A DNA stretch of 64,000 nucleotides from contig JADJTT010000001.1 in the NCBI GenBank assembly GCA_016711045.1, forward strand, positions 558,001 to 622,000, in the 5' to 3' direction. How positions within the stretch are numbered: position 1 is the stretch's first letter; every line of letters begins with the position of its first letter. This document shows positions 24,857-35,310 of the stretch, in pieces. Under the pieces are notes generated by a model, which was not told the DNA's origin, ran no database searches, and saw only the letters and a program-made list of their open reading frames with translations. This DNA comes from Saprospirales bacterium (GTDB lineage Bacteria > Bacteroidota > Bacteroidia > Chitinophagales > Saprospiraceae). The translations under genes and the position numbers were made by a program.

Positions 24857-25579
24857 TTACGGCCTCAAGCTGCGCTTGCTGATTCGCATTGTGCGCAGTA
24901 CGTCTCCGTCTCTGCCGATCAAACCGGCGAGATACATGCCGTCTGGAAGATCGGCAATATAGTATTTCTTACCTTCTGCTACTTCAAAGGTGCGGACCAC
25001 GCGGCCTAGTACGTTGTACAGCATAATCTTATTGACGCCTTTCGCACTGGTCAGGGCAAAATAGTCGGAAGAAGGGTTCGGAAAAATGCGCAGGCTTTGC
25101 ACCGACACTTCATCTACTCCCGTAGGAACGGTTACTTGGTATACCCCTGTAGTGATTACGGTAGAGGGGGTTCCTGTGAGGGAAATTTTGATTTCTACTT
25201 CACATGTTCCAGCAACCTTCCGGGGCAGAATATGCAAGTCAAGCAAACCGGAAGAGTCAACCCCCAAAAGGACGGGCTCTTCAATATTATTAGCAGGGTC
25301 CCAATTGGTAAGGGTACCTGTGGCATAGCAAGCATTCTTATCACACACGCGGAAATCCCACTCTTCGGGAGCAGAAATAACCACTAATTCCCAGCGAACT
25401 GAAATCGGGTTGCCGGAGGTATTGGTCATCTCCCCATGTGCAATAGGCTCTGACCAAAAATCAGACAGATCAACTTCTTCCATAGTCCCTATCCAGGGAT
25501 TGGGGCTGAGTTCGACCTGCGCAAGCGCCAGGTTGAACGTGAAGACAAGGAAGGACAAAGCGAGTAAAGTATACTTCAT
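24857..25579 (-). CDS. Small T9SS type A cargo protein
   Basis: About 240 aa from the ATG at 25579 (MKYTLLALSFLVFTFNLALAQ is the signal peptide). A TTG-initiated longer form to 25594 is possible but unneeded. The middle is a single beta-sandwich-like domain with a Cys pair (RVCDKNACYATG) and a third Cys in GTCEVEI, probably disulfide-bonded outside the cytoplasm. The C-terminus is the T9SS type A sorting domain (LRIFPNPSSDYFALTS ... MLYNVLGRVVRTFEV ... LPDGMYLAGL). Function is unknown. A strong promoter lies 30 bp upstream. Confidence 0.85.
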   Translation of the reverse strand: MKYTLLALSFLVFTFNLALAQVELSPNPWIGTMEEVDLSDFWSEPIAHGEMTNTSGNPISVRWELVVISAPEEWDFRVCDKNACYATGTLTNWDPANNIEEPVLLGVDSSGLLDLHILPRKVAGTCEVEIKISLTGTPSTVITTGVYQVTVPTGVDEVSVQSLRIFPNPSSDYFALTSAKGVNKIMLYNVLGRVVRTFEVAEGKKYYIADLPDGMYLAGLIGRDGDVLRTMRISKRSLRP

Positions 25580-25608
25580 ATTACGGTTTTGCAATGATTA
25601 ACGTTTAA

Positions 25609-25640
25609 CAAAGATAGGTGTTCATCAAAACTAACACAAA
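25609..25640 (-). promoter_or_regulatory. Strong Bacteroidota promoter for the small T9SS protein
   Basis: Read on the minus strand: TTTG (25637-25640), 20-nt spacer, TATCTTTG (25609-25616). Both boxes match the Bacteroidota consensus exactly. The ATG follows about 30 bp downstream. Confidence 0.7.
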
Positions 25641-25789
25641 CGCGCTTTTGGCTTACAGTGGACAAAATCGCCCTTTTTTCGCGGACTATCAATCAATTAA
25701 CAAAATATTATGATTTTTCTACACGCTCGCCCGACGAAATCACACTATATATAGACCGATTTTCGTTTTGTAAGGTTGCACTTGCATCT

Positions 25790-25830
25790 AAAAAAGAAGG
25801 AGGTCGGCGATGCCGACCTCCTTCTTTTTT
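25790..25830. terminator. Terminator after the Omp28-like T9SS gene
   Basis: Perfect 19-bp arms (AAAAAAGAAGGAGGTCGGC and complement) with loop GAT. A- and T-runs at the stem base make it a bidirectional intrinsic terminator. It is 21 bp past the stop of the minus-strand gene. Confidence 0.85.
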
Positions 25831-25851
25831 AATAAAAAATTACAGCTGTAA

Positions 25852-27768
25852 TTATTTGGCAATGATCAGGCGCTCTACGCGTACCTGGTCGCCTACCGTA
25901 GCTTTTACGAAGTACGTACCGGCAGCCTGGTTGCCCAGGTTGAACTGGAATAAGCCACCAAAGCTGTTGTCAGCCTGCTGAACGATCAGCGTCTGGCCAA
26001 CCGTATTGAGTACCTCTACGCGTACATCTGCGGCCTTCTCCAACTGGAGGTTCAGCGTAGCATAGCCAGTGGTCGGGTTCGGGCTGAGGGTAAAACGCTG
26101 AAGGTTGTCGATTTCCGTGGTGGAAGTCGTCCAGATCTCGCGCTCATCTGCATTCAGGATCTCACCGGTGTTGCCATCGAGCACCATGAATACGACGAAC
26201 ATGTTCTCGTAGTTCCATGCAGCAGGAATGGTATATGAATAAGAACCTGTAACCACGTCGTCAGCATTCACGTTCTGGGTTCCATCCCAGCCATCCCAGC
26301 CACCGAGGATATCACGGCCTACGATGTCGTATACCATCTGTGCGGCAGGAACCGGATTCGGAAGCGTCTGCCAATTGAAGCCATAATAGCCTGTGAGCGG
26401 TATGTTATTGGCCTGCGAACTGTAGTAGTTAGCCTGGTTGTAGCCACTACCTGTACCCGTAATACCGTTTTCAACCAACACTATGTTGAACCGGTAGTCA
26501 GCGCTGCTCAACTGCGTCGCAAAAGTAGCTGCTACGTTGATCGTCAGATCACGGGTTGCCGGATCTACCAATGCATCAACGATACTGGCTGCTGCCGGTA
26601 CGATGCGATCCATGGTAGCGTTGTAGTAATCTTCCATTTCAGAAGGGTCTACGATGGTGGCACGATCCACAATAACGGAAGGATACCCGGAGAAGCCCGG
26701 GAAATTGCCCAATCCATCATCATAAGTAGCATTCGTGATCGGGTCACCGTTGTGCACGGCAATACCGATGAAGTCTTCGTGATCCTGATCCATTTGTTCC
26801 ATATAGACAAACCCGCGGGGGCACCAGCCGCACCAGGTTCCGGTAGCTTCCTCCCCAACCATCCGGCGGGCAGGCACAAATGACAAGCCGCTAACTTTGG
26901 CAGAAGCCGAGTTGTTGATATCATAACCATCCGGTTGTCCGTTCGGGTTCGCTGCAGTGACGTCAATGTTGTAGGTGATGGCACTAGCTACATCCAACTG
27001 GGTGCCGTGTGTGAAGTTGTATGTTCCACCCGGTGCAATGTTCAACCCGCTGAGGTTGTCCGTGTACGTATTGGTACCATCCGTCCAAGAAATATCCAGC
27101 GAAGTAACTGGCAGAAGACCATTATTTGCGATCGTACCCGAGAAGCCAATGTTGCTGTTGAGTAAGTTGAAGCGGTTCACCGGATTAAGTGTCAACTTCA
27201 CGTCGTAGTCATAAGGCTTGTAGACCAGGATGTTGTCTACCCCAAAGCCATACAACCAACCACTGTTGTCCGAATAGCGAAAACCAAGCTTTACGGAACT
27301 GTTTCCAAGGACCGGAGCCAGATCAACGGTGATATTTTGCCAAGCATTGCTTCCGCCCAGTTCAAACAGAGTCGTCCAGGTAGTCCCGCCATCCAGCGAG
27401 TATACAACTTGCGCATTTTCTGCCACCCCCTGATAGGTATCATCCAGGAAGAAGGCATCGAATACCAATACCAGATCCGACACACTGCTCAGATCCACTG
27501 CAGGCAACACCAACACATCGTTGGCTTTGTTGCAGTTGCATCCGTCATCATTGGATACAGCGATTAAACCTCCATTGTTCGGAATGGGGAAGGAGGAACT
27601 GCTGAGGTCACTTGCAGAACCAATAACCCATCCACCATCAGTAGCCGCGGTCGTGATTGTCCAGCCTGCGGGCAAACTCCCACCTTCAAAAGTTTCATTG
27701 AAGAATACCTGGGCAGACAAGCTCAATCCGAGTCCCATTGCAAGAAAAAGAGTAAATAATCTTTTCAT
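25852..27768 (-). CDS. Omp28-related T9SS type A protein with a thioredoxin-like CxxC
   Basis: A 638-aa secreted protein with a signal peptide (to about residue 20, LGLSLSAQ). Residues of about 21-190 are a jelly-roll 'choice-of-anchor' domain (NETFEGGSLPAGWTI; LVFDAFFLDD). A beta-sandwich segment follows. The Omp28-like domain has WCGWCPRGFVYMEQM, the CxxC of a thioredoxin-like fold, and SGYPSVIVDR, which may supply the cis-Pro. The C-terminus is a T9SS type A CTD (FTLSPNPTTGYATLNL ... VRVEVLNTVGQTL ... AAGTYFVKATVGDQVRVERLIIAK, given in parts). It is a probable extracellular protein; redox activity is inferred only from CxxC. A -7-like TAGCTTTG sits at 27836-27843 upstream. Confidence 0.85.
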   Translation of the reverse strand: MKRLFTLFLAMGLGLSLSAQVFFNETFEGGSLPAGWTITTAATDGGWVIGSASDLSSSSFPIPNNGGLIAVSNDDGCNCNKANDVLVLPAVDLSSVSDLVLVFDAFFLDDTYQGVAENAQVVYSLDGGTTWTTLFELGGSNAWQNITVDLAPVLGNSSVKLGFRYSDNSGWLYGFGVDNILVYKPYDYDVKLTLNPVNRFNLLNSNIGFSGTIANNGLLPVTSLDISWTDGTNTYTDNLSGLNIAPGGTYNFTHGTQLDVASAITYNIDVTAANPNGQPDGYDINNSASAKVSGLSFVPARRMVGEEATGTWCGWCPRGFVYMEQMDQDHEDFIGIAVHNGDPITNATYDDGLGNFPGFSGYPSVIVDRATIVDPSEMEDYYNATMDRIVPAAASIVDALVDPATRDLTINVAATFATQLSSADYRFNIVLVENGITGTGSGYNQANYYSSQANNIPLTGYYGFNWQTLPNPVPAAQMVYDIVGRDILGGWDGWDGTQNVNADDVVTGSYSYTIPAAWNYENMFVVFMVLDGNTGEILNADEREIWTTSTTEIDNLQRFTLSPNPTTGYATLNLQLEKAADVRVEVLNTVGQTLIVQQADNSFGGLFQFNLGNQAAGTYFVKATVGDQVRVERLIIAK

Positions 27769-27982
27769 AAAATTGTAATTAAGTTTTACAGTTAGAATAA
27801 CTTGGTATTTTCATAGCAAAAACTTTGCCAGCACGCAAAGCTAGCAAAACCTTTTCATTCTTATACGCTCTTTAAGATTTCTTTAATTTGCCGAAACCCG
27901 ACATTTTGACCTTTTTCTGCAGGCAGTTTCCCGAAATAATTCCGTGTTTGTACCTTCCGCCAATAAAATGACTTAACTACGC

Positions 27983-29380
27983 ATGCATATCGCAATCCTC
28001 GGCAACGGCATCGCCGGCATCACCGCCGCCCGGCATATCCGAAAAAAAAGCGACTGCGAGATCACCGTGATCTCCGCAGAGTCGGATCACTTCTTTTCCC
28101 GAACAGCCCTGATGTATGTCTATATGGGCCATATGCGCTTCGAGGACATCAAACCTTACGAAGACTGGTTTTGGGGAAAAAACAGGATCAATTTGGTCAA
28201 CGGGTTTGTCACCAATATCGACTACCGCAAAAAGACCCTTTTCTTCAACGACGATACCACGTGTTCTTACGATAAGCTCATCCTGGCTACCGGCTCCATG
28301 ACCCACAAAGCGGGCTGGCCAGGGCAGGACCTCGATGGCGTACATGGCTTGTATTCGCTTCAGGACCTCCAGGCCATGGAACGGCACAGCGAAGGCCTGA
28401 AAAAAGCGGTCATCGTCGGCGGCGGGCTCATCGGAATCGAAATGGCTGAAATGTTCCACTCCCGGCATATCCCGGTCACTTTCCTCGTGCGGGAAAGCAG
28501 CTTCTGGAATACATTCCTGCCCCGGGAAGAATCTGCCATGATAAACCGGCACATTATTGACCACGGCATTGACCTCCAATTGGAAACCGAGCTCAAAGAG
28601 ATTTGGGGCGACCGTTCGGGCAAGCTCAAACTGATCATTACCAATAAAGGGGAAAAAATCGAATGTGGCTTTGCAGGTATTACCACCGGTGTGCGTCCCA
28701 ATATCGATTTCCTCCATTTCACTCCCATCGAATACGACCGTGGCATCCTCGTCAACGACTATCTGGAGACCAGCGTGCCCGACGTCTATGCCATCGGAGA
28801 TTGCGCGCAACTCCGCACCCCAAAACCCGGTCGCCGCCCGATAGAGCCGGTTTGGTATACCGGACGTATGATGGGAGAAACGGTAGCCCGTAATATTCTC
28901 GCGGAACAGTCGGCAGTTGGCAGTACCCAATCACCAGTCACCAATCACCAATCACTAGTCACTTACGATCCCGGCATCTGGTTTAATTCGGCCAAATTTT
29001 TTGATATTGAATATCAGGTTTATGGGGATGTGCAGCCAAATCCACCGGCCAACCACCGCTCCATTTATTGGGAGCATCCGGAAGGGCGCAAAAGCATTCG
29101 GATCGTCTATGACCAGCCAAAAGGGCACGTACTCGGCTTCAACCTGATGGGCATCCGGTATCGGCACGAGGTTTGCGAACAGTGGATCCGGGAGCAAACA
29201 CACATCGAAGAGGTCCTGCCCAACCTATCTCTCGCCAATTTCGACCCGGAGTTTTTCCGGGAATATGAACCAGCAGTGCTGCAATTGTACAATGCGCAAA
29301 CCGGGAAAAACATACAACCGGCTTCCCGCAGAAGCTTAACCCAAGTGCTCAATTTCCTCAAACGTCCTGTCAACGCGTAA
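27983..29380 (+). CDS. NAD(P)/FAD-dependent oxidoreductase (pyridine nucleotide-disulfide family)
   Basis: A 465-aa cytosolic flavoprotein. The FAD motif is GNGIAG (7-12). LILATGS and the second dinucleotide motif VIVGGGLIGIEMAEMFHS follow, and VPDVYAIGDCAQL is the C-terminal FAD contact. It resembles NADH-dependent nitrite-reductase-type and rubredoxin/ferredoxin reductases without their extra domains. Residues of about 310-328 are encoded by a simple repeat (28909-28963) inserted in frame; see findings. The gene is followed 13 bp later by a membrane iron-sulfur protein, and the pair probably forms an electron-transfer module between NAD(P)H or quinol and ferredoxin-like centres. A candidate promoter is TTTC-N20-TACCTTCC just upstream. 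Confidence 0.8.
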   Translation: MHIAILGNGIAGITAARHIRKKSDCEITVISAESDHFFSRTALMYVYMGHMRFEDIKPYEDWFWGKNRINLVNGFVTNIDYRKKTLFFNDDTTCSYDKLILATGSMTHKAGWPGQDLDGVHGLYSLQDLQAMERHSEGLKKAVIVGGGLIGIEMAEMFHSRHIPVTFLVRESSFWNTFLPREESAMINRHIIDHGIDLQLETELKEIWGDRSGKLKLIITNKGEKIECGFAGITTGVRPNIDFLHFTPIEYDRGILVNDYLETSVPDVYAIGDCAQLRTPKPGRRPIEPVWYTGRMMGETVARNILAEQSAVGSTQSPVTNHQSLVTYDPGIWFNSAKFFDIEYQVYGDVQPNPPANHRSIYWEHPEGRKSIRIVYDQPKGHVLGFNLMGIRYRHEVCEQWIREQTHIEEVLPNLSLANFDPEFFREYEPAVLQLYNAQTGKNIQPASRRSLTQVLNFLKRPVNA

Positions 29381-29393
29381 TCCGATAGTACCC

Positions 29394-30931
29394 ATGATGA
29401 ACCTATTGCAAAAAACAGGCCTGGCGCTCTTTTTAATGGCCATGTTGGTATTTACCGGTATGCTCACAAAGGGCAAGTATCAACTGTCGCCTGAAGGACT
29501 TGCCATTTCTAACACCTATCACAGGGAGGCTATCCTGGAAGCTGCCAGGCAACAAAGCCTTTTCGGCCACGAACCTACATCTGGCATTGCCTTTTCCACC
29601 GCCTTCAAAAAGGTGCTGAAAGCTGCCCAGGAAACCCAGGCAACTCGTGCCGAAAAAGGGATCCCGGCAGGCGTGGGAGAATGGGATTTCAAACTGGGCG
29701 ACGGCTCGTTCAAGGAATATACGCTTGACGCTGCCAAACACGCATACACGGGTCCTGTCTCATCTTATCCGGGATGGTTTCTCCTGCTCACCTTTGGACT
29801 TGCCATATTGGGGGGTTTTCTTTATGCCATTCCCTTGTTCAGGGAAATTCCGGGTATCCGAAACAATCATATTTTCCATGATCCGTTGACACGTGGGTTC
29901 CGGGGCATAGCTGCCTGGTTGGGATCATTACCGGGATCTATCTAATCGTATTTTACGTAGTGCTTTATTGGACACCTCAGCTCCTGGCGCCGTGGATAGT
30001 CATGGTCGACCCTGTCAGCAAGGCATTAAATGGGCATGAGGCCAGCCAGTGGTTTTTATACGGCGTACTTTATACCCTAGCCGTACTCGTCATGGGCCTA
30101 CGCATGCTGGCCAAGTACCGCCACAACCGCTACCAATTGATCCGCACCGGCTCCGTGATGTTCTTTCAAACAGCCTTCGCTTTTCTGATCCCGGAAATAT
30201 TGGTACGCCTGAACTACCCGTACTACGACTTCAAGAATATCTGGCCGCTGAACTACTCCTTCTTCTTCGACTGGAATCTCCACAACCTGTTGAATAGCGG
30301 AGGGCTGGGCATTTTCATGCTGGTATGGGGGATTGTGCTCATCGTTATCGCCGTGCCAGTGATTACTTACTTTTTTGGCAAACGCTGGTATTGTTCCTGG
30401 GTCTGTGGTTGCGGCGGACTTGCAGAAACCCTTGGCGATCCTTTCCGGCAGCTATCCAATAAAAAACTTTCTGCGTGGAAGGTCGAGCGTTGGCTCATCC
30501 ATGGCGTACTCGTTTTTGCGGTGGTGATGACTGCCCTCGTTTTGTATACTTACTTTTCAGGGCAGAGTCAGGTTTTATTCCTCAATAGTTACACCGTTCG
30601 GGGCGTATATGGGTTCTTGATCGGGTCCATATTTGCCGGTGTAGTGGGCACGGGATTTTACCCTTTTATGGGTAGCAGGGTCTGGTGTCGTTTCGGCTGT
30701 CCGCTTGCTGCTTATCTCGGCTTGGTGCAGCGATTCAAATCCCGCTTCCGCATCACTACCAACGGAGGGCAGTGCATTTCCTGCGGGAATTGCTCCACCT
30801 ACTGCGAAATGGGGATCGACGTGCGCGCATACGCCCAGCGCGGGCAGGACATTGTGCGTGCTTCCTGCGTGGGATGTGGGGTGTGTTCGGCGGTATGCCC
30901 AAGGGGTGTCTTAAAGCTCGAGAATGGGTGA
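29394..30931 (+). pseudogene. NapH/CcoG-like membrane 4Fe-4S protein, split by a frameshift near 29918
   Basis: Two pieces, 29394-29945 and an overlapping-frame piece to 30931, restore one 512-aa protein if a single base is added at about 29916-29924. The reading then runs GFRGIAAW-x-GIITGIYLIVFYVVLYW, a perfect membrane helix across the break. The N-part has a signal-anchor and a periplasmic loop. The C-part has helices, the NapH-type cytoplasmic Cys cluster YCSWVCGCGGLAE, RFGCPLAAYLG, and two ferredoxin motifs, CISCGNCSTYCEMG and CVGCGVCSAVCPRG. It probably moves electrons in the membrane with the FAD oxidoreductase upstream. It may be a true pseudogene or an assembly error; the intact domains favour error. 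Confidence 0.8.
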
Positions 30932-30959
30932 TTGTAAGGGCGAAATATTTTTCGCGCCA

Positions 30960-31964
30960 CTACCGGCCGCTGAAATCGATTTCCGTATTATCCCCGATAT
31001 TCAGGCTTTGCCGAAGGCCGGTGATGGCGGTGTCATTGCCAATCACAGAGGCCTGGAGTACGGCCTCTTTGATGGAGGCATAGTTGCCGATGATGGAGTT
31101 TTTTACAATGGCAGACTCGATAACGGCGTGGTCGCCGATGGTAACGTGGGGGCCAATGATCGAGTTTTTTATCTGGCATTGTTCCCCGATGCTTACCGGA
31201 TGAATGATAATGGTGTTGTCGAACTCGGGAAGATCAGAGGAAGCATATCCTTCTTTGTCGAGCAGGAGCGCATTGGTTTCCAAAAGGATCTCCTTACGGC
31301 CACAGTCAAACCAGTTGTCTACTTTTACGGTAGAAAATGGAATACCCCGCTCCAGCATGCGCATCAAGCCGTCGGTCAGTGGGTATTCCCCATCGGTATT
31401 GAAGTTATTGCGGATGTTGTAATCGAGGCCTTCGATTAAGGCAGTGGGTTCCTTTATCTTGTAGACGCCCACCAGCGCCATATCGGAAAGGGGAATGCTG
31501 GGTTTTTCTACGAAACGTTTCACAAACCCGTCGGAGTGGAATTCCACCAATCCGAAGTCTCTTGGATTTTTCACTTTCTGAATAGCCACACAGGAAGTAG
31601 CCGAATGGATGATGCGGCTGAAATCCACATCCAGTATCGTATCGCCGAAGAAGATGATGATTTCGTCAGAATCCTGGAAATGCTCCCGGGCCGTCCAGAT
31701 CGCATGGCCGGAACCTTCTCTGTGGTCTTGGGTGACAAAGGTTTTGTGGATATCCGGATACGTTTGCTCTACGAAATCCCGGATTTTTTCCCCCAGGTAA
31801 CCGATGATGAAGACAAAGTCATTGACCCCCAGGCTGGTGAGCTGGTCAATAATATAGGAAATAATGGGCTTCCCAGCAACCGGAATAAGCGGTTTGGGCT
31901 GCGTGTAGGTAAGGGGACGCAGGTTGGTTCCTGCTCCTGCAACCGGAATGATGGCCTTCATCAT
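30960..31964 (-). CDS. Sugar-phosphate nucleotidyltransferase with left-handed beta-helix tail
   Basis: A 334-aa enzyme that activates a sugar 1-phosphate with NTP. The N-terminal domain has the pyrophosphorylase motif GAGTNLRPLT (Asn replaces the more common Arg) and KPLIPVAGKP. IIIFFGDTILD is the metal-binding Asp region, and FGLVEFHSDGFVKRFVEKP is the substrate loop. The C-terminus (about 250-330) has hexapeptide-repeat-like LbH turns (IIGPHVTIGDHAVIE). It resembles glucose-1-phosphate thymidylyl- or mannose-1-phosphate guanylyl-type enzymes; the exact sugar is unknown. It lies downstream of the atp operon, across a long palindrome. The opening ATG-ATG leaves the start uncertain by one codon. 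Confidence 0.85.
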   Translation of the reverse strand: MMKAIIPVAGAGTNLRPLTYTQPKPLIPVAGKPIISYIIDQLTSLGVNDFVFIIGYLGEKIRDFVEQTYPDIHKTFVTQDHREGSGHAIWTAREHFQDSDEIIIFFGDTILDVDFSRIIHSATSCVAIQKVKNPRDFGLVEFHSDGFVKRFVEKPSIPLSDMALVGVYKIKEPTALIEGLDYNIRNNFNTDGEYPLTDGLMRMLERGIPFSTVKVDNWFDCGRKEILLETNALLLDKEGYASSDLPEFDNTIIIHPVSIGEQCQIKNSIIGPHVTIGDHAVIESAIVKNSIIGNYASIKEAVLQASVIGNDTAITGLRQSLNIGDNTEIDFSGR

Positions 31965-31968
31965 TAAA

Positions 31969-32115
31969 AATAAATAAAATAAAGGAGCAAGCGTTAGAGC
32001 AGCGCCTTAAAGAGTGATATTTTTTTTAATTTTCCCTGCCCTCCCGGGCAGGGAAAATTAAAAATATTACTTTTTGGGCACGCCTCTACTAACGGTTGCT
32101 CCTTTATTTTATTTA

Positions 32116-32117
<2 letters not shown>
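31969..32117. repeat. 149-bp imperfect palindrome between atpG and the nucleotidyltransferase
   Basis: Outer arms 31969-31997 and 32089-32117 match except for a few bases (AATAAATAAAATAAAGGAGC and complement). The core TTAATTTTCCCTGCCC / GGGCAGGGAAAATTAA is perfect around TCCC. The middle pairs imperfectly, with small bulges. The right arm reaches into the atpG stop codon and the left arm ends about 5 bp from the next start codon. It probably ends the atp transcript, and may influence initiation of the next gene. Confidence 0.8.
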
Positions 32118-33009
<892 letters not shown>

Positions 33010-33043
33010 TGCCTATCCTTTTATTCCAACAACCTTATAAAGA

Positions 33044-34645
33044 CTATTTATACTGGGCAGTCAATTCTTTTGCCAGGGCTTCCATTTTGGCGAGTGATTC
33101 GTCCACCAGTTTGCCCTTTTTAAATTCTTCAAGGATATCCTTATGGCGCTGTTCCATCGTAGTGAGGAACACCATTTCAAAGGCGTGGACTTTATCAACT
33201 GGTACGGCTTTGAGCAGTCCTTTCGTTCCGAGGTAAATAATCGCCACTTGCTTTTCCACCGACATGGGCGAATACTGCGGTTGCTTCAGGATTTCCACGT
33301 TGCGCTTTCCTTTATCCAGGACGGCCATGGTAGCGGCGTCGAGGTCGGAACCAAATTTCGAGAAAGCCTCCAATTCGCGGTATTGAGCCTGGTCGAGTTT
33401 CAGGGTACCTGCCACTTTTTTCATAGACTTGATCTGGGCGGATCCCCCAACCCGGCTTACGGAGATACCCACGTTGATAGCGGGGCGGATACCTGAGTTA
33501 AACAGGTTGGATTCGAGGAATATCTGTCCATCCGTAATGGAGATCACGTTAGTCGGAATATAAGCCGAAACGTCACCTGCCTGGGTTTCGATGATCGGAA
33601 GTGCCGTTAGAGATCCTCCACCTTTTACCAGCGGTTGACCTTTATCGTCTTTGGCATTTTTCAAGCTATCGGGCAAGTCGTTCATGTTGCGGGCGATATC
33701 ATCGTTGGCGATCACTTTTGCCGCACGCTCCAACAAACGGGAGTGGAGGTAGAATACGTCGCCCGGATAAGCCTCGCGTCCTGGCGGACGGCGAAGCAAC
33801 AGGGATACTTCCCGGTAGGCTACAGCCTGCTTGGACAAATCATCATAAACAATCAGTGCCGGACGGCCTGTATCGCGGAAGAATTCGCCGATGGAAGCAC
33901 CTGCAAAGGGTGCGAAAAATTGCAGTGGAGCCGGGTCAGAGGCCGAAGCAGAGACGATAATGGTGTAATCCATCGCGCCATGCTCTTCAAGCGTGCGCGC
34001 TACGTTGGCGACAGTAGATGCCTTTTGGCCGGATGCCACATAGATGCAGAAAACCGGCTCGCCACGCTCATAAAACTCACGCTGGTTGATAATGGTGTCG
34101 ATCGCGATAGCCGACTTCCCCGTCTGGCGGTCGCCGATGATCAACTCACGCTGACCGCGTCCGATAGGGATCATGGCATCGATCGCTTTGATACCTGTCT
34201 GGAGAGGCTCACTCACCGGCTGGCGGTAGATTACCCCAGGGGCTTTGCGCTCCAGCGGCATTACATACCGCTTGCCTGTAATTTCCCCTTTGCCGTCGAT
34301 CGGCTGTCCAAGCGGGTTCACTACGCGGCCCACAAAACCTTCCCCTACTTCGATAGAGGCGATACGGCCGGTACTGGTCGCTTTTGAACCTTCCTTAATC
34401 CCATCACCAGGGCCCATCAAAACCACCCCCACGTTGTCTTCTTCCAGGTTCAAAACGATTGCTTGCACGCCCGTTTCGAATTCCACCAATTCACCGGCTT
34501 TTGCATTGTTCATGCCGTAAATGCGGGCAATCCCGTCACCAACCTGTAATACAGTGCCTACCTCTTCGAGTTCAGCGGCTGTCGTCAGGCCGGATAATTG
34601 CTGCTTGAGTATCGCAGATATTTCATCGGGTTTTACATCAACCAT
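33044..34645 (-). CDS. atpA: ATP synthase F1 alpha subunit
   Basis: A 533-aa non-catalytic nucleotide-binding subunit. The Walker A is GDRQTGKSAIAIDTI, with the following VASGQKASTVANV. The alpha signature PAINVGISVSRVGGSAQ contains the Ser-Arg finger region. The N-terminal delta-contact segment (MVDVKPDEISAILKQQL) is present. It lies between atpH and atpG in the classical order. Confidence 0.98.
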   Translation of the reverse strand: MVDVKPDEISAILKQQLSGLTTAAELEEVGTVLQVGDGIARIYGMNNAKAGELVEFETGVQAIVLNLEEDNVGVVLMGPGDGIKEGSKATSTGRIASIEVGEGFVGRVVNPLGQPIDGKGEITGKRYVMPLERKAPGVIYRQPVSEPLQTGIKAIDAMIPIGRGQRELIIGDRQTGKSAIAIDTIINQREFYERGEPVFCIYVASGQKASTVANVARTLEEHGAMDYTIIVSASASDPAPLQFFAPFAGASIGEFFRDTGRPALIVYDDLSKQAVAYREVSLLLRRPPGREAYPGDVFYLHSRLLERAAKVIANDDIARNMNDLPDSLKNAKDDKGQPLVKGGGSLTALPIIETQAGDVSAYIPTNVISITDGQIFLESNLFNSGIRPAINVGISVSRVGGSAQIKSMKKVAGTLKLDQAQYRELEAFSKFGSDLDAATMAVLDKGKRNVEILKQPQYSPMSVEKQVAIIYLGTKGLLKAVPVDKVHAFEMVFLTTMEQRHKDILEEFKKGKLVDESLAKMEALAKELTAQYK

Positions 34646-34727
34646 GATCGCGCGATTTATTGTTTTTAACGAATGTTATTCAGCTTGTAAATTATTGTCG
34701 AGTTCCTCAATCCCGAGGTGACTCCAT

Positions 34728-35297
34728 TTACCGAGAAATGATTTTTGAAATGTAGAGGTTGTCGCGAAAGGTGCTCTTGAAAGCCTCCAACTTTCGGGAC
34801 GCACTGGCGTCATATAGTTTATCCCCGAATTCCAGGACCATCCCTCCGACGAGCGAAGGATCGACTTTTGTCTCCATCTCCAGATGTCCTTCCAAAATAC
34901 CCTGATCAAGCAGCTTTTTGCGAATAGTTTCCACCACCGCTTCACTAATAGGTTCTGCTGTGGTAATGCAAACGCTCGAAATATGCTTGTAAGCCCGGTA
35001 TTGGGCGGTAAACTCTTTGGCCACTTCAGGAAGATACATCTCCCGACCTTTGGTCAGAAGAATGTTCAGAAAGGCCATCGTCAGCTTGTCGAACTTGCTT
35101 TCGAAAAGGAGTTGAAAGATCTTGCGCTTTTTGTCTGCTTTGACAATAGGGCTCTTGATCATCAAATAGAACTCCCTGTTCTTCAGCGCCGAAGCGAAGG
35201 TATCTAAATCCTCTCTTACGCGTTCGACCTCCTGTCTTTCGATGGCCAGGTCAAGCAGTGATTTGGCGTATCTGGATGCTATCCGTGCAACTGACAT
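34728..35297 (-). CDS. atpH: ATP synthase F1 delta subunit
   Basis: A 189-aa peripheral-stalk subunit linking F1 to the b subunit. It starts MSVARIASRYAKSLLDLAIE (the family's RYAxALLDLA motif) and ends with the conserved DPSLVGGMVLEFGDKLYDAS and a SKI-type tail. It is separated from atpF by 13 bp and from atpA by an 82-bp gap with no recognised feature. Confidence 0.95.
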   Translation of the reverse strand: MSVARIASRYAKSLLDLAIERQEVERVREDLDTFASALKNREFYLMIKSPIVKADKKRKIFQLLFESKFDKLTMAFLNILLTKGREMYLPEVAKEFTAQYRAYKHISSVCITTAEPISEAVVETIRKKLLDQGILEGHLEMETKVDPSLVGGMVLEFGDKLYDASASRKLEAFKSTFRDNLYISKIISR

Positions 35298-35310
35298 AAT
35301 TTCGGATCAA

